DNA of 64,000 nucleotides from Lanius collurio (GCA_020086605.1 JACBWW010000018.1:13441647-13505646), one strand, 5' to 3'; positions 37,301 to 51,879 are shown, numbered from the stretch's first letter. The notes: generated from the sequence alone by a model not told the origin. A program made the numbers and translations.

Positions 37301-40300
37301 AGCAGAATGTTTTAACAGTTAATTATTAGCACTGTAGCTGCCAAATGCAGCTCAGAGTCTAAGGCTGAAAATGTTCCTATTAAACACTGCAAATGAATAA
37401 CTAAAAAAAAAATGGATTGTGTTATTTGATTAGCAAACTGATTTATCAGAAAACTTCTACCAAATAATAGCAATTAATTCCCTACCTTCACAGTTCTTTT
37501 CCTACAGTTGCTATATGTGGAATTTACAGACCTCCTTTTACTGTCACATTTTGTTGTTCTATTTCCCTGCTACCTTTCAACTTTGCTTTTTTAGTATTAG
37601 TGTGCCATATTTTTCTAAAAAATACCCAAAAAAATCAAGTGTTTGTTTCCATTTTCCTTGTGCTGTAAAACTCAGAAAGGTTTAGTGACTCTGTTCTATT
37701 CTAGAGGTAGGATAATAAAAGCTTGAAGCATTGGATTTTTTACCCTGTTTTATCCCCTCCTCCCAGTCCCCTTTGTCTCCAGAGAAGCAGTGTTACTGAA
37801 CAGGTGTAGAGCATTTAGAATTTTTTCTTCTGCTTTTCAAATTTTAAACTTTTCTTATTAAAATATTCCTATGCCCACCCTGTTTGAAGGTACTTGGTCC
37901 AAACCAAAATCAAAAATACCCACATTTTTTCCTGCCCTCCTTGCAAGGCTTGGCTGTTCTGCTCAGCTGAACAAACCCCACCTTTGTCTTCGCTTTGGAA
38001 TAAGAAACAAGCAGGCTTGTTGATTTCTGCTGAATACTCTCCTCCCTCACAGAGATGTAGTGGTTATCAGGGGTAGAGTGGGAGCTGCTGACTGCTGTTT
38101 TCATGAGATCTCCAGGAGCTGCTGCCGTGTGGATCTCCAGCCCCAGAGACAGCACAGACTGAAGGAGCACAAGCAAAATACACTTTGTGCAATGGTGGGC
38201 AGTGAGAGCGCAGAGACTGCTACGCTGAGAACTCTGGGCAGTTTTCAAATGAATGTGCAGGAGATCCCTGCCCTGACCTCTGTGCCATGGCACATCTGAA
38301 CCTGAATTCTCCGCTAATAATCCCTAAGCTGCCTTCTCTGAGCGTGCCTGCATTCGCTGGGGAATTTTAGGAATGTGGACTTCAGCACAGCATTGCTGCT
38401 GCTCACCCTCTGTTCAACTAAGAGCTTTAGAAGCTGGTGTAGGGTTGGTATTGCCAGGATAAAACCCCATTGTGGTTTGCAGTATTCTTTAACTGAAGAT
38501 TTATTTTCCTGGGTAAGGTTCCATTTAGATCAGCAGGAGTCAACATCAAAGAGCTGGAGAAAGGCCTTTTCCCTTTCCCTGATATAGCACAGCTTCACTC
38601 CTCTCCCTTCACCATCCCCTCTCCCAATTCCTTTGTTTTTAAGGCATTACAACTTTAGTGACTGAAATATTGAAGGGACTGTAGTTAGTGTTGTATTGCT
38701 CACAATTACAGGGGCAATTGATCTAAGGAGGTAAGAGGAGAAAGCCTGTGGGAGGGTAGAGCTGGTATCACTGATGCAAACATCTCTCTTTTGATGTCCC
38801 CTCCATGCTGATGCAACTCCATCTTTAGCCTCCAGCTACTTAAATTGTTCCTGTTGGAGGATGTGGGAGGTCTGCTCTTGACCCATATGGGAGGAAGTTA
38901 GGAAACCAGTCATATGGGCCCCAACACCTTCTTGGCTTTGTGCACAGCTCTGAACTGAGTGCCTTTTGCTGCGTGTGTCTCACACAGCAAGGCAGCCAGA
39001 GTCTGTGGGTTTGTTTTGTAGCAGAAATGGTAACAAGGACACTCTTTAGTCATTCCCTGTCTCTGTTTCTGGTGGATAGTTGAAGGTCCTCCTATTTGGT
39101 TTGAAAACCAGCTGACAAAGGAAGGCAAAGCAATTTGTGTCCTTAGCATGGCAGAGCAATCGTGTGACCAGGATCTCTGAAAGCTCCCAACAGTGCATCT
39201 TGGAGTCTCATCCAAACTGTGTTAATGCAGAATTCCTACACATGCAGGCATTCAGTGGCACACTTAATGACTAGGCAGTGATTCAAGCTATTTGAGATAC
39301 TAGAGGCAGTATGAGAAGCTACCTTTAACCAAAATAAAAACACAGGGTGATTCTGGAGGAAAATGTAAGATTGTTTTCAAAGTTGATGCTATTCTGTTGT
39401 GCACCAAGGAAGATAATGCTCCACATTTGCTCCACAGTTCAGCATTGTTCTTCCTTATTCCTCATTTCTTGGCCCCATCTATTTTAACTGGCAAATATTG
39501 GTTGCTTGAGCACTTCCTTTTGTGACCCTGTGTCTACTCATCTAGGTGCTGGACAAAGCAGGGGTTTGAAGCAATCCAGGGCTTGTGTTCTGTATAAAAT
39601 GCACTTAAATTTGTTCCTGGTCATCTTGCAGCAAAGCTATTTGGGCCCTGCCTATGGCCTGGCTTGCAAGCTGCAAATGCCTGGACAGGATTTATTATCT
39701 CTGACCATAAAATTTTATACTGCTTTTAATGGTAGATGTCAAATCACTGCTGCCCTGATTCTAATCTCTTTGCAGAATTTCTGAGTTCCTAGGAAGGCAT
39801 TTTCTCTGCCAGCAACCTTTGGTTTCTGAGAAGGACAGAGGCAAGTTACAGGGCTGTTCACAGGATGATGAAGCACTAGTTTGGTGAGGGACCTGTGTGC
39901 TGGCCAATGTCCAGGCATCTGTCTGGCTTCAGAGAGCAGAGCCAGGCAGACCTGGTACGGCTATGATGTGACTGAGGGATGTTTGTATTGGTGTCTGAGT
40001 GCAGACACTCTGCTGGGACACAGGAACTGAGTGTCTCTGCTCTTGGCTTTGTTCCTCCCTGATTGAAGTATCTTTGATGCAGCAAGAAAACTGAAATTCA
40101 GTGTTTCAGCACTGAGCTGCTTACAAGCAGCTATTTTATTTTTGTACATGTCTAATAAATACTGAACTGTTCAGTGTTGTCACTCAGTGTGGCTTTGTCC
40201 CTTGCTGCTGGGAGTCTCTGTATAGATTTCTCTTGAGACTGGTGAAATGCTTCCTCCTCATGAGATGCACACTGTTCTAGCTGAGGCTGTTGTCTGTCAC

Positions 40301-41203
40301 CTTTGCCTAGAGAGCAGTGGAAGCACTAAAACAGAATCTAATGTTTCTCAGATCAATTAATAGTCATAATGCCCTTTTCATCAACATGGAAAGACAGCTG
40401 TGGCAGGTGGGCAGGAGATGATTTCCTTGCCAAGGAGGGGGAGATGCCGCCTTCTATGCTGCAAATGTTTGCAGGGGAGGCAGAGAGCCATCCAGGGCTT
40501 CCCACTCTCAGGCCTATGCACTTTACACTGCTCCATCTTCTTCATAGTAATCTAGCTTTCCATTTCATCATCAAGAGTACTATTTAGTGTGTTTTGCTTT
40601 TACCCAAAGCTGGACATCATAGAAAGTTTTCATCCAAGACTAGGCTGGTTAGAATTGTTTGACATCAGCATATCAAAAAAGGTTGCAAGAATTTACAGTA
40701 TGCTGTGGTAGAGTTTTCCAGAGCTTGTGCTTGACTGAAGCAAGATAACTCCTGTCTCTAAAAACCACAGTTCATAGCAGTGCTTGCAGTGACAGCAGTT
40801 GGAAGCAACCTTCTGGACCAGAGTAGCCAGAAGCATAAAACCATCTCATATTTGATAATTTTCATCTTCTGGAAGATCTGTGCTATCTAACTCGGGGGTT
40901 ATTTCACTTCCCTCATTGTGGGAAAGGCAGACTATCATCAGTAGAGACTGATGATCCTGGATCAGGGTTTAAGCAAAACCACTTGCAGCAAGAATGCTTT
41001 CCACAAGTGGTTCTGCCTGTGTGAAGTGAAAAGGAGACTCTGACTTTTTCTCTGCTCTTTGTCACACCTCTAAAGGTTGAGCAGTCCGTTTTAACAGTGC
41101 TGCCGTATGGCTTCTTCCCATATTAGAAAGGAAGGTGCTGAATATGGGCATCCCAGGGTGCATGCGTCTGTCTGTCTGGACCTGTCCCATCAATAAAACA
41201 GGA

Positions 41204-41238
41204 GCTGACGTCATATTTGAAGGTCAGCTGTTTTATAA
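41204..41238 (+). promoter_or_regulatory. CRE inside an inverted repeat, followed by a TATA-like box
   Basis: A full palindromic CRE, TGACGTCA, lies at 41206-41213. AGCTGAC (41204-41210) and GTCAGCT (41223-41229) form 7-bp inverted arms around it. AGGTCA, a nuclear-receptor half-site, overlaps a CAGCTG E-box at 41221-41230. TTTTATAA follows at 41231-41238, 25 bases after the CRE start. The spacing is like a compact core promoter, but use in vivo is unknown. Confidence 0.35.
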
Positions 41239-43677
41239 CCTAATATTATAATTTTTTTTTTCCTCTGGGTTTATTATCTCCCTCCAACCTGCAGCTCGGC
41301 ACCATCTGGTGCAGGCACACAAGGGAGGAAGATTAGAGAAAGTAAAGCAGCTTTGTTCGCTTCCCCCATTGCTTCTGATGTACAGTGGAGTCGGCAGTCT
41401 CTTGCAATATTGAATTTTAAGTGGTGGGAAAGGCTGGATCCTCTTTGCTGTCTGAGGGAGGAAAAATGGTCTGTGCTTACCAGCGATCTGTCAGGAAGTG
41501 TCTCAGGATTCCACTTACTGTGGCCACAAAGCGCAGTTTGCTGCATTTTATTTTATATTTAGTCTTGGTTTTTTATGACCTGTTTTTCCCAGCACGCATA
41601 TTTCCCTTACCTGTAAATTGCCAGAAGCACTCCTAAATGAGATACATGGGCCATGCTAACCCCGACTGGAGTCTGCTTTGGAGGTGAAGATCTCCGAACA
41701 CCTGAAGTGCCTTTAACACCTGACAGAGCCAGGCTGTCACACACAGAGATACCTCCATCTTCCTTGGTGGCACCTGTCTGCACAGACCAGGGAAGTGAAT
41801 ATTTACTGACCCAGCCTCCACCTACAGGGAAGACACCCCAGTTGTTTCTGTTTCATAGGCAGCGTTGGGTTGCACACAAGCTTCACCCTCTCTCCCGTCC
41901 TCCCTCCTTCTTTTTCTCTGTCCATCTAGAAGTTAAATGCTTTCAGTCCAAACTGCATGATGATTGCTTTCTGGAAAAGCAAAGCTCTTTTCTCTCCAGA
42001 AATAAAATGATAGTAATTCAAGAGTGCTGATCTCCTTAGCCGGCAGGCATACTTGCAAACTAGTATCTTATTGCTTTTCTTCAATGTTGCAAAGTTTGCA
42101 TTTTGACTATATTGAAACAAAATTTCTTTAGCCAAAAATAACTATTGTATTTGGCTACTGGGAGAGGATAGATAATTGTTGGACACAAATAGATGGACAC
42201 AAATAAAAAAAGTTTAATTATGAAAACAGTTGGCTGACTGTGATTCATGGCATATGTATGACACTGTATCATAAGCCATAGAGACTCCTTTTTGTTCACC
42301 TTTCCTCTGCTTCTGTATAGTCTTCTCCTAAATTGTGGTTTTGTCAGGTCAAGGACACTTCATATGAATTCCTAATTTCTGGAGAATAGATTAGCTTGGG
42401 GCTTTTGAGGAGATTTCGTTTTAGTTTTACTCTTTTAAGAAAAAGTGGCATTAGTTTCTAGCTTCTCCCATTGTATAAAGAATCTTGAACTAACAGTAGA
42501 ATTTCAAAAGAGGAAATTTATTTGGGAACAAGGAGGAAGTTCTGGGTTTTCCAGTGCTTTAGGTTTAGCTCCAATTTGTAACAAAAGGGTGCTTGTCTCC
42601 TTTTACATGTTCTGATGCAGTTTTTTCCACTGTGAAGTCTTTAAGGTTGGGATCAAACTTTTTCCTCTCCTAAATCAGCATAATGGATTTCATTATAAGG
42701 TATTTCTTCAGTGTTTGATTCAGCTTTTCCTGTCCCCAGCATCTTGGTTTACACAAGGTTCTCCCTAGGGAAGATCCATAGTAAATGGAACAATGGTTCC
42801 TGCATTTCTTGACAGGTTTTCAGGTTTGTGAGGTGCACTTTTCCAAGTAGTGAGTCAAACTGAAGTCTCCACACATGACAGCGAAGAGTTGAGAAGACAG
42901 ATGCACACGATGGAGGGCCTGACCATGTTACCACAGCCTTCCTAGTGTGAATCCTCATCACCTTGAAGTGAGCTTGAAAATGGTGCTATGGATTCTCATT
43001 TGCAGCTTAACTTTGAAACCAGTTGTTGTAAGTCCTGTTAATATTTTTTAAGACCATTCTTGAAGTAATTTTAATCACTCACAACAGTTTACAGAACATT
43101 TTGTTTCCAGTTCAGACTGGCTCTGTTTTCTCTACACTTAAGCACTATATAAGTAAAAAATCCAAACCTTTCTTTGTGCTGTCTTGCCATGAGGGAAGAC
43201 TAAAGCTAGGAGATGCTGAAATGGTGTTTGAGGAGAGAGAAGGAAAATGCATGAAAGATTTGACTCTTTTTTGCAAGTTTGCTTAGTTATTTTTAGTGCC
43301 CAAGAGAAAAGGAGAGATGAATTTTTTTTTATTAGTCAGGTCAAATTGTGGCCTTTGCAACCTAAAATTCTCTTAGACATATTGCTTATGTAGTTCTAGT
43401 ACTCTCTCCAAAGAGATCTCTCACTTTCCTTTTCAAGGACAGTATAAGACAGCTGTGCTTGGCTTGGATCACTGCAAAATCCCCTTATCTGTCTGTTCTC
43501 ATTTTATTTTTTCTCCAACTCTTACAGTGTCTTCATTGGCACTCAAAACATGCAGCCAAGGTTGATGAGGGCAAAACTTAAGCTTTACCTTAACTTCTAT
43601 CTTAACTCTTAGCAGCTTTTTTTTGAGGAGGTCTGTGAGGGAGCAGAGCTATTAAATCCTTCTCTTTTTAATTTGTT

Positions 43678-43695
43678 TTATTATTATTATTATTA
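43678..43695 (+). repeat. (TTA)6 microsatellite
   Basis: Six perfect TTA units in intron 1. Confidence 0.95.
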
Positions 43696-46600
43696 TTTCT
43701 GTCCCGATGCAGCAAGTAGTTTTAATCTGCCTTTTAAAGAGCTGAGAGTTCAGTCACTGATCTGGAATGGTGTGCTTGGTGTGCTGTGCCTGCTGGTGCT
43801 GGGCACTCTACAAGGAGCTTGGGTTCCTCCATCTCTTTAGTTTTTTCTTCTGGACACCAGAGGATGCATACATGTTATGATTACTGCAAGTGAGGTTGTA
43901 CTTGCTAGATTGCCAAATGTCAGGCTTCAGAAAAGAGGCAGCATGTGATAGCTGGCTTTACTACCCAAGATTTCTGTCCCAGAAGAGGATCCATGTGGCT
44001 CCTGGTGCTGTGACCAGCAAGGCACCCACACTGTCTGATGATGTTCTGGCAGGGAATGAAGCAGCAGTGCAGTTGCACCTGATACACGTCCAGCAGAGCC
44101 CTCCCACAAGGATCAGTGGTTTGCAGTAATACTTAAACCAGCTTTTCATGCTGAAATAGAGGTTTTTGGCTTATACTGCCAGTACATCTAGGACTTCTTG
44201 GTTGGGGTACTCCAGTCTGTGTAAAGATCATTTGAAAACTGCAACCTTTGCTTTTACGATGTTTTCAGGAAATAAGTAGCAAAGCATTTTCAGTAGTCTT
44301 GTGCCTTCTGCTGCTTTGTTAACTTTCACTTTCACTGGGTTGTATTAACCATTGACTGGACTGTTTGTAGTTGCTTGGTGTTTTGATTGTTTCTCTTTGC
44401 ATCTCAGCAAAAATCCCTGCTGACTGTCTCTCAGGGTTTGTCTTATTTGTTTCTGGAGGTTCCTCTGTTGAAGGATTTGGCATGGATTTGCTCACTGTCT
44501 CTAGTAATAGCTGAGGTGGTTTAGTGAGTTATGAAGAATAAACTGGACTGATTTCCCTTTTGCAATCAGGACTAGAAAAGCTGATTCCCTTGGTGTGCAG
44601 CATGTGCAAGGCCATAAGCCCAGCTGCTATCAATTTTACCTTCTCCTCCTGTGAAATTGCTAAAGAAAAGATGTTTTCCAGATCATGTGTGTGGAACAGA
44701 TGTGGCTTATATTACTAGATGATTCAGCTAAGACTAGTGCCAAAACATTTTCCAGAACTCTCAGCTGGGAGTTGGGTTGAGAGAAGGAGTAACTTGATAG
44801 AAATGCTGGGCTGGCTCTGCCATCCATGTCTGTAACTGCAGCCACATCAGGTACAGTTCCCTTTGAGGTAGCAAAGGCCTGACAGATGGGATGAGGGGTG
44901 CACACAGAGGTCTTGTGCCATGATTCCAGGGAGGCATGGGAGATGTGTGACCAGAACTGGGTGCTGCCAGCCTGGGAGCCTGAAAGGAATACAGAAATGC
45001 ATTTGCAATAGGCTTGATTAATGTGTGGAGGTGCTTACACACAGCCTGTGTATGCTTCTCCCACTGCAAGCGTTCCTTTACAGTCAAATACCATCAGCAT
45101 AGAGATCACTGGGGTCCTCTTGGCCAAATGTATTTCCTTCCACCTTCTGCTGAGATGGAGAAAATTCTGTTTTCATTAATAGGAATGTGATAGCTCACCT
45201 ATTTTTCCCTTCGCAGTCAAGCTTGGCAGTCTCCCAGAAAGCCACTGGAATGACCTTTCCTAAGGCTATATGTATACATAGAATCATGCCAGAGATGGGA
45301 CTGGGCAGTTGCCTGGAAGTCTGGCGTGGTAAACACACATTTGTTTGTTTAAAACTTGCTTATATGCAGACTGAGGAGTGCAGAGAATGAGCATAAGTGT
45401 TTGATAAAATTCAGCCAGTATGTTTTAATAACACGTCTCTTTGGACTTTAGTGCTGGTGTTGTACATTGGAGCACTTTAACCCTAAACCTGGTTAAACGT
45501 TTATACGTGGGTGAAGTCCAAGTGAAGTGTTCTGATGGTGGTTCCTGGGGAGTACACCCCAAAGAGGAGAAACTGGTTATTTTGTAATCCATAATAGGGA
45601 AGTCTTAACTGCTGAACAAGATATGGTTTTACTGCACACAGGGCATTTATGGGGAATACAGTGTAGCAAGACTTGGCACCAGGGAATGTGGAGTCTGCAG
45701 TCTTGTGTCTATGACTGTCAGAAAAGACATTTGTGCAAAACGTTTGCAGGGTACCAGCAGCCACCACCAGCCAGAACATGGGGTACTAGTAGCCTCACTC
45801 ATGGATGCATCAAAGGAAGGAAATGTCTACAGTGGATGGTGGGAATTGTCTCCTCTCCATGTTCCCAGAAAAACTTTAGCTCTGTCAGTCTTCTGCTGAA
45901 ATATATACTACATTCTGCCCTAATAAAGAAAACGATAGGAAGAGCTGTGGTTTTTTTCTGCAACTGCTGAGTCAGGAGGAGGTGGAGATGAGAAACTCAG
46001 GGTTGTCATACTGGTCCCATGGGAAAGCAATTCACAGTTTGGCACGGTAGTTGCTCTCAGTATCTGTCCTCTGGGAGCTCACTCTCTGGTTTAGCAATCC
46101 TATCTACCTTTCATTAGAAATTAGGATACCTCCCTATTGCTGTTTGGTTCTGGACTGTGGTCTATAAACCAGTTCTCCTGTGACCGTGAGCAGAGCAGCC
46201 AAAAAAGCCAAAAGTCTCTACCCAATGGCCCTGCTACAGCTCCTGGTAATTTGGAAGAGGTCAAGTGTGGCAGGCTTGGGCTACTGCACCAGGTAACCTT
46301 GGTATTCCATGGGAGATGATGATCCTTTGAACAGTGGATGGTGCTCCCCATTCTCTGTAGCTGCCTGTTGAGGGGGCAGTGTTTGCACACCCTGCCATGC
46401 CTCTTTCTATGGAATTATTAAATAAGGCAGTTGGGATCCCAGCTGTGCTCTGGCTTCTTTTGTGCTAAAAATGTCTGTTCTCTGTCCAGCCAGAGATTTT
46501 CATGCAGCTCAAAGGTCAGGGGCTGGTGCTTTCAAAGCAGGAGGCGTAATATCTTTTCAGGTTAGTAAGGGCAGGCTCTGTCAGCAAATTCTTGCTAAGG

Positions 46601-49185
46601 TTCTTTCACTTTTATTCCAGGAAGGCTTTTTCCTACCTTTGCCTGTGTCTGAGTAAAAGGCGGCACCAAGTGGCAAAGAGACTGGGCTCATGCTGCAGGG
46701 CTTCAGTGGCAATTCAGTTGCATCTCTTGCATTTTTTGGTGATGCTGACAGAAGAGCTTGCAGTAGGGGCTGGGTTAATACTGCTTTTGTGTTGCTACCA
46801 AGTTATTTTTAAGCAGCCCCTGGAATTTTACTCAGAACTGCATGCATGCTTTGGTGCTAAGCAGCAAAATGCTGCATGTTGCAGACTGAGGTGTGCCTTA
46901 TTAGGGGAAAAACCAGCCAGTAATCACAAACCCAATCCTAGCTGGATACAAAGATGAAGTAAAACGTATTTACCAAGTTTTTGTCACTTTTATCACACAG
47001 ATTCTGCATTAAACCGTGGATGCTATTTGGATAAGGAGGCTGTTTCATATATTCCAAGTGTTAAAGTTTTTAGTCACACTCTGAATAAGCTGCTGCAAGA
47101 TCAGAAGCTGGCAGTCCCTTGCCTAGCTCTGTGACCATTGAATAGTGGAGAGGATAGAGTAAGCAAAAATATTATTTGAAGGAAACTAATTTCTCTCTGC
47201 TCCACCTCTTCCTGTGAGCAAAAGCAGGGGGAAGGCACAATGAAGACATCTGTTTCTTTGAACCCACTCAGAGATTTGCTTGGTAATAAAACTAGGGGCG
47301 AGGAGGAGAAGCTATTGGTGCTGCTCAAGTGGTTGCTAATCGCTTTGAGTACTGAGGGGGTGAGCTTTTATCATGTTGACCTTCTTAGGAGATATTGAAA
47401 AGAAGCTGGCACTGACCTCTGCTAGGATTTAAAACCAGGAGGTTCAGAATCCCTTTGTGCCCCTTTCAAAGAGGAGACAAATCTCTGTGGTAGCCACGCT
47501 CTCTCCTTGCCTCAGGGTAGGCACCTCAGCTGTACTGACCCAGATTCTGCGCTCTGCTCTCCAGGATGAGCCCTTCACTGTCTGTGTATCACCATGATCA
47601 GGGCTGCAGCAAACTAAATGGGAGTCTTGCAGATAAAAAAATTATCCTGTGCCCTGGACTCAAAGCATGCCCTGACTCCCATCCACACTTTGCTCTTGTT
47701 ATGTGTAGTGCCTAAAATCTAGCGTCTGTAACACAGGGCTGCAGGATCCTCCCCATCCCCCCACTCTTCCTGCCTAATCTCATTGTGCTGCTTAGTCACA
47801 GCAAAGACCCCTCTAATGGGTTTAAGTGGCTGGCTGTGCTGTGCTTTCTGTCCAGCCTGGGATGGTGTGTGTAAGTAAGAGATGAAGCTGCACACATCTA
47901 CTGCCTCTGAGTCCTCCTGAGTGTCAGCAGGTGCCTGCATGAAGATTAGGTTTCCCTCTAAGTGTCATATCTGGAAACAAAAGCCTGTTAAAAAGTGCCA
48001 AGGGGGTGATGCATTATTCTCAAACTAATAAAATGTGTCTGAGAATGTTTCTATGAACTCAGCCACAGAAGGCAGGGACAGATGGTTCCTTATGAGCCTT
48101 TCCAGGCCCTTAAAAGTGTCGTAAGGCATAAACCAGTGGTTGTGGCACACTGTGCCATGGGTAAGGTGGATGAGGGACATTGTTCAGCTGTGGATTTCGT
48201 GTCTTCTCTGTATTCTTCCATGACATTCTCCCTTAGCTAGCGAGGAGCTGTCAGAGAAAGGCCATTGGGAGCTCGTATAAAGTATATAAGCCTGGAATGT
48301 TTGTTCAGAGTGGGAATGGTTCTGCCTTTACCGAAGATTACAAGCAGGCAGCTTCTAAAGAGAAGAAAGATGTCTTTGTGTGGTGATGCAAGGAGCAAGT
48401 TTGCCAAACCCACACAGTGGAGGAGAAATAGGGACTTTGCTACTGTAGGCGGTGTTGGAGCATGATGATGTGATTTAGAGTTATGGGGTTCTCTAATTTG
48501 TGGCTATAAACCATTGGAACACAGGGCTACAGGAGCCCCCAAATACCTCCCTAAGCAGTAACTGGTGACATAACATTAAGGCAATACACAGCACCACATC
48601 ATTACAGTGCATAGAGTGTGAAGTTGAGCAAGGTAGCAGGGCTAGGCTGCTTCAGGGGCTTGAAAAAGAGTGAGCCGAGCATTGACGGAAGAGAGGCAAG
48701 TGAGGCTGTTAAAGCAATAGGCAAGAGCAGAGGCTGGTGCTGAAATAATCTTGTGAGCTAAATAGCAGTTTGTTTCAGAATTATCACTTAAAATATTAAG
48801 CAATGGAGACTAAGGTGTTAAATGCAGTGTCCCTAATAGGCACAGTTGTCCCACCCCCTGGAGACCCTCTGACTGCAGGATTTAAAAAAATAACCACCAG
48901 AAAGAACCCTGCATTTCTCCATGCAGTGTTTTGATTCCCCCTTCTCTCACTTATGGCATGGAGCATCTTGGGGTGATGCAAAGAGCCTTTGGAGGGAGAT
49001 TCACCCTTAGCAAGAGGATTAGGTGGGAAAACCCAGCATTCCCACTTCACTAAGCTCCAGAGGAAGAGACAAGTGCCTCTAAACAATAGAAGACTGCTTG
49101 ATGCCTGCACAAAAGCATGTAATGTGTGCAAGAGCTTATCAAGGGAGAGGGACACAAAGAGAAGGATGTAATTGATGGGCCACTC

Positions 49186-49666
49186 ACTACCAGAAAGACA
49201 TTGAGGTGCTGGAGCGTGTCCAGAGAAGGGCAATGGAGCTGGGGAAGGCTCTGGAGCAGAAGTCTTATGAGGAGTGGCTGATGGAACTGGGGTTGTTTAA
49301 CTGGAGAAAGGGAGGCTGAGGGGAGACTTTATTGCTCTCTATCACTGCCTGAAAGGTTGTAGCCAGGTAGAAGTCAGTCTCTTCTCCCTGATAATAAGCA
49401 ATAGTCCAAGAGGAAGTGGCCTCAGCTTGCATGAGGGGAGGTTTAGATTGGATATTAGGGATAATTTCTTCATAGGAAGGTTTTTCAAGCATTGGAACAG
49501 GCTACCCAGGAAAGTGGTTGAATCACCATACCTGAACATGATTAAAAGATTGTACATGTGGTCCTTAGGGACATAGTTTAGTGACAGACTTGGTAGTGAC
49601 AAGTTAACAGTTCTACTTGATGATCATAAAGGTCTTTTTCAACCTGAATGATTCTGTGATTCTATG
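49186..49666 (+). mobile_element. CR1 LINE 3' end, 5'-truncated
   Basis: Sense-strand CR1 tail. The frame at about 49202-49320 reads like the CR1 C-terminus (a VLERVQRRAMELGKALEQKS-like stretch), followed by the segment around GGATATTAGG (49450-49459) and CATTGGAACAGGCTACCCAGG (about 49490-49510). It ends in the CR1 3' signature GATTCTGTGATTCTATGA at about 49650-49666. Typical 5' truncation removes everything upstream of the last part of ORF2. Stops and small deletions show it is inactive. Confidence 0.92.
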
Positions 49667-51879
49667 AGCACCGGCAATGCAACCTGTACTGAGAGAGAGT
49701 CTGTCTTGGAATAGGCCAGGCTTCTTTCCTCTTTCCTCTATCAATCTCTGAGTACTGACAGTACTGAGTTAATAAAGATTTGTATGCAACACTAGTAAGT
49801 TTGGACTCTACTGTGTGCTGGGACTTAGAGGACTCTTGAAAGAAAAGGCTGGGAAACAGGACCTGTGAAGTATTGTTCTCCTTTGTCCTTTTGTGAAGTG
49901 CTAGCCTTGGGCCTGAAATGTCCTGGGTGGAAAAATTGCTTCGAATAACCCATGATGCTGCTGGCTGCATGGAAGTGAAATCTCTGTGCTACGCTACTCT
50001 CCTTTCTCTCTGCCTTTTAAGACAGATCTTGGTGCAGATCCACGTGGTGCTTCTAGGAAGAGTAAACAAAGGGTTGCAGGAGTGTCCTGGAAGCTGCTGC
50101 CTGGCCCACAGACCTCTCTAGTTAAGGGTAGAGCCTAGACTTGGGACCTTGCACCCAGTATCCCAGTGAGACCCCTGTCAGATGGTTCCTCAGGAATGTG
50201 AGTAGCTGCTGTCCTCCACGAAGTGTAAGGTCCCAGCCACCGTGTAGGGAACCACAGAGCTGTTGGACACTGCTTTGGAGGACGTTGGTGCTCAGTGCTG
50301 CTGCCAGGCTGCCTGGGATTCGGGATGGAAGCAGGTTCTGGGGAGTGCCACATCACAGGCTGTAAGGAATAATCCTCTTCCGCTGTCCTGTGGTAGCACA
50401 GTTAGGAGAAAACTCAGAGTCTTTCATCCTCTCCTGAAACAGCCAGACAGCTGGCTTTACAGGCAGAGGGGTGGGCTCAGTAGGCAGTCACTTCTCTGAG
50501 GTGATTGTAGCTCTAGTCTGACTGATACATAGCAGGGTGGGATGGACAGGGAAAGTGGGTTTTGCTAACAAATTCCCATATATTCCCTTTAGTCCTGACA
50601 ACATTCTTATATGACAGCTCTTCTTACAAATCTCTCGTATATCAACTTTAATTTAGCAATGCACAAGCCAGACATAGTTTGTCAGTTCTTTCCCCTGGAG
50701 CAGGGTTTGTTAGCCAGCAGTGCCAGAAGGGATATGTGTGCCCTGGTGCCTTCCTCTGCCCCAGTCTCTGTTCTGCAGTGGGTCTTGTCTGGACTGATAA
50801 TACTCATACCATTTACAGAAGCACTCTGCCCAGACTTGTCATTGCCTGGTAGTGAAGATTTTTCTTTTTTGATCATCGAGCCTGGGTCAGTATATAATCT
50901 TTCTCTTCCTTCTAAAGCAGCTATAGAGCAGCCCAAACTGTTAGGATACTCCTTCAGGCTTAAAATAATGATCTGGCCCATGGCATCTTCAACTGCAATC
51001 TAGAAACCTATGTGCTTTACTCCTTTTTCACCTGATAGGAATGACAGTAAGTGAGGTGGAAAGAGTGATTTGATATGAATTTTGATTGTCTTTCATGCTG
51101 CAGAAGAATTACAGGCACCAATAAACTTAGCAGGTGGCCACTGAAATGCAAGCATTTCTCATGACCCGTAGCTGCAGCACAGTGCTTGTTGCCCCATGAC
51201 ACAGGAAGGTTAAAATAAAAATGGGTTTAAAAGGAGTTGTGCAAATTCATAGACAATTTGCTCGTCAAGTGACTATTTAGCATTTACAGGCTGCATGCAG
51301 AAACCTCTGAGCCACACACTGCTGAGAGCTGGGGAAGGTGTGTCAGAGGAGGTATTGCTGTAGGCTCCTCTTAGGCTACTCTGCCTTTTCACACTTGCCC
51401 TTGAAGTTTCTAGTCCTTCTCACTGTCACACAGTCTGTGGTTGATGAACTGATCCAGGATTGTTTTTCTGGTGTTGTTGAACACTCCCTGTTTCTTTGCC
51501 ATGATCTCTCTCCCACCCTGTCATTTTTCCCCTTTCGCACAGACTCGTCGCACTGGCATCCCAGTCAGAGCCTGCTTGTGTGAGGCATCACCCTAACGAG
51601 TGCTGGAGCTCACAATTTCCCATTTCACACAAGCAAGGCAGCTGCTCCAGTGTGGGTGAGAGAGGAAAAGTAGATGCAAGTATCATGAGCAATAACAGTG
51701 TTTAAAAATAAATGGCACAGCCGTTCAGTTGTGCAGACAGATCAGCTGCTTGGCTTTTTTCACTCGTGTGCTTCTTTGATGTGGCTGCCATTGTATTTTG
51801 CAGCTCAATACCTTCTCATTCCTCCTTCATTTGCTGAGCCCTTGCCTCCAGCACTTTTACTAAAAGAATCTCCAAGTAT

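Larger units (their letters stand above)
34317..49185. other. MB21D2 intron 1, middle part
   Basis: About 15 kb between the two CR1 copies. It contains an A12 run (34501-34512), the CRE/TATA patch (41204-41238), a T10 run (41252-41261) and the TTA microsatellite. No exon, RNA gene or other transposon was recognised. Confidence 0.7.

Noticed and set aside
48796..49233. 145-codon minus-strand open frame
   Set aside because: Its first part is antisense to the CR1 3' end and the rest has no motif; composition artefact.
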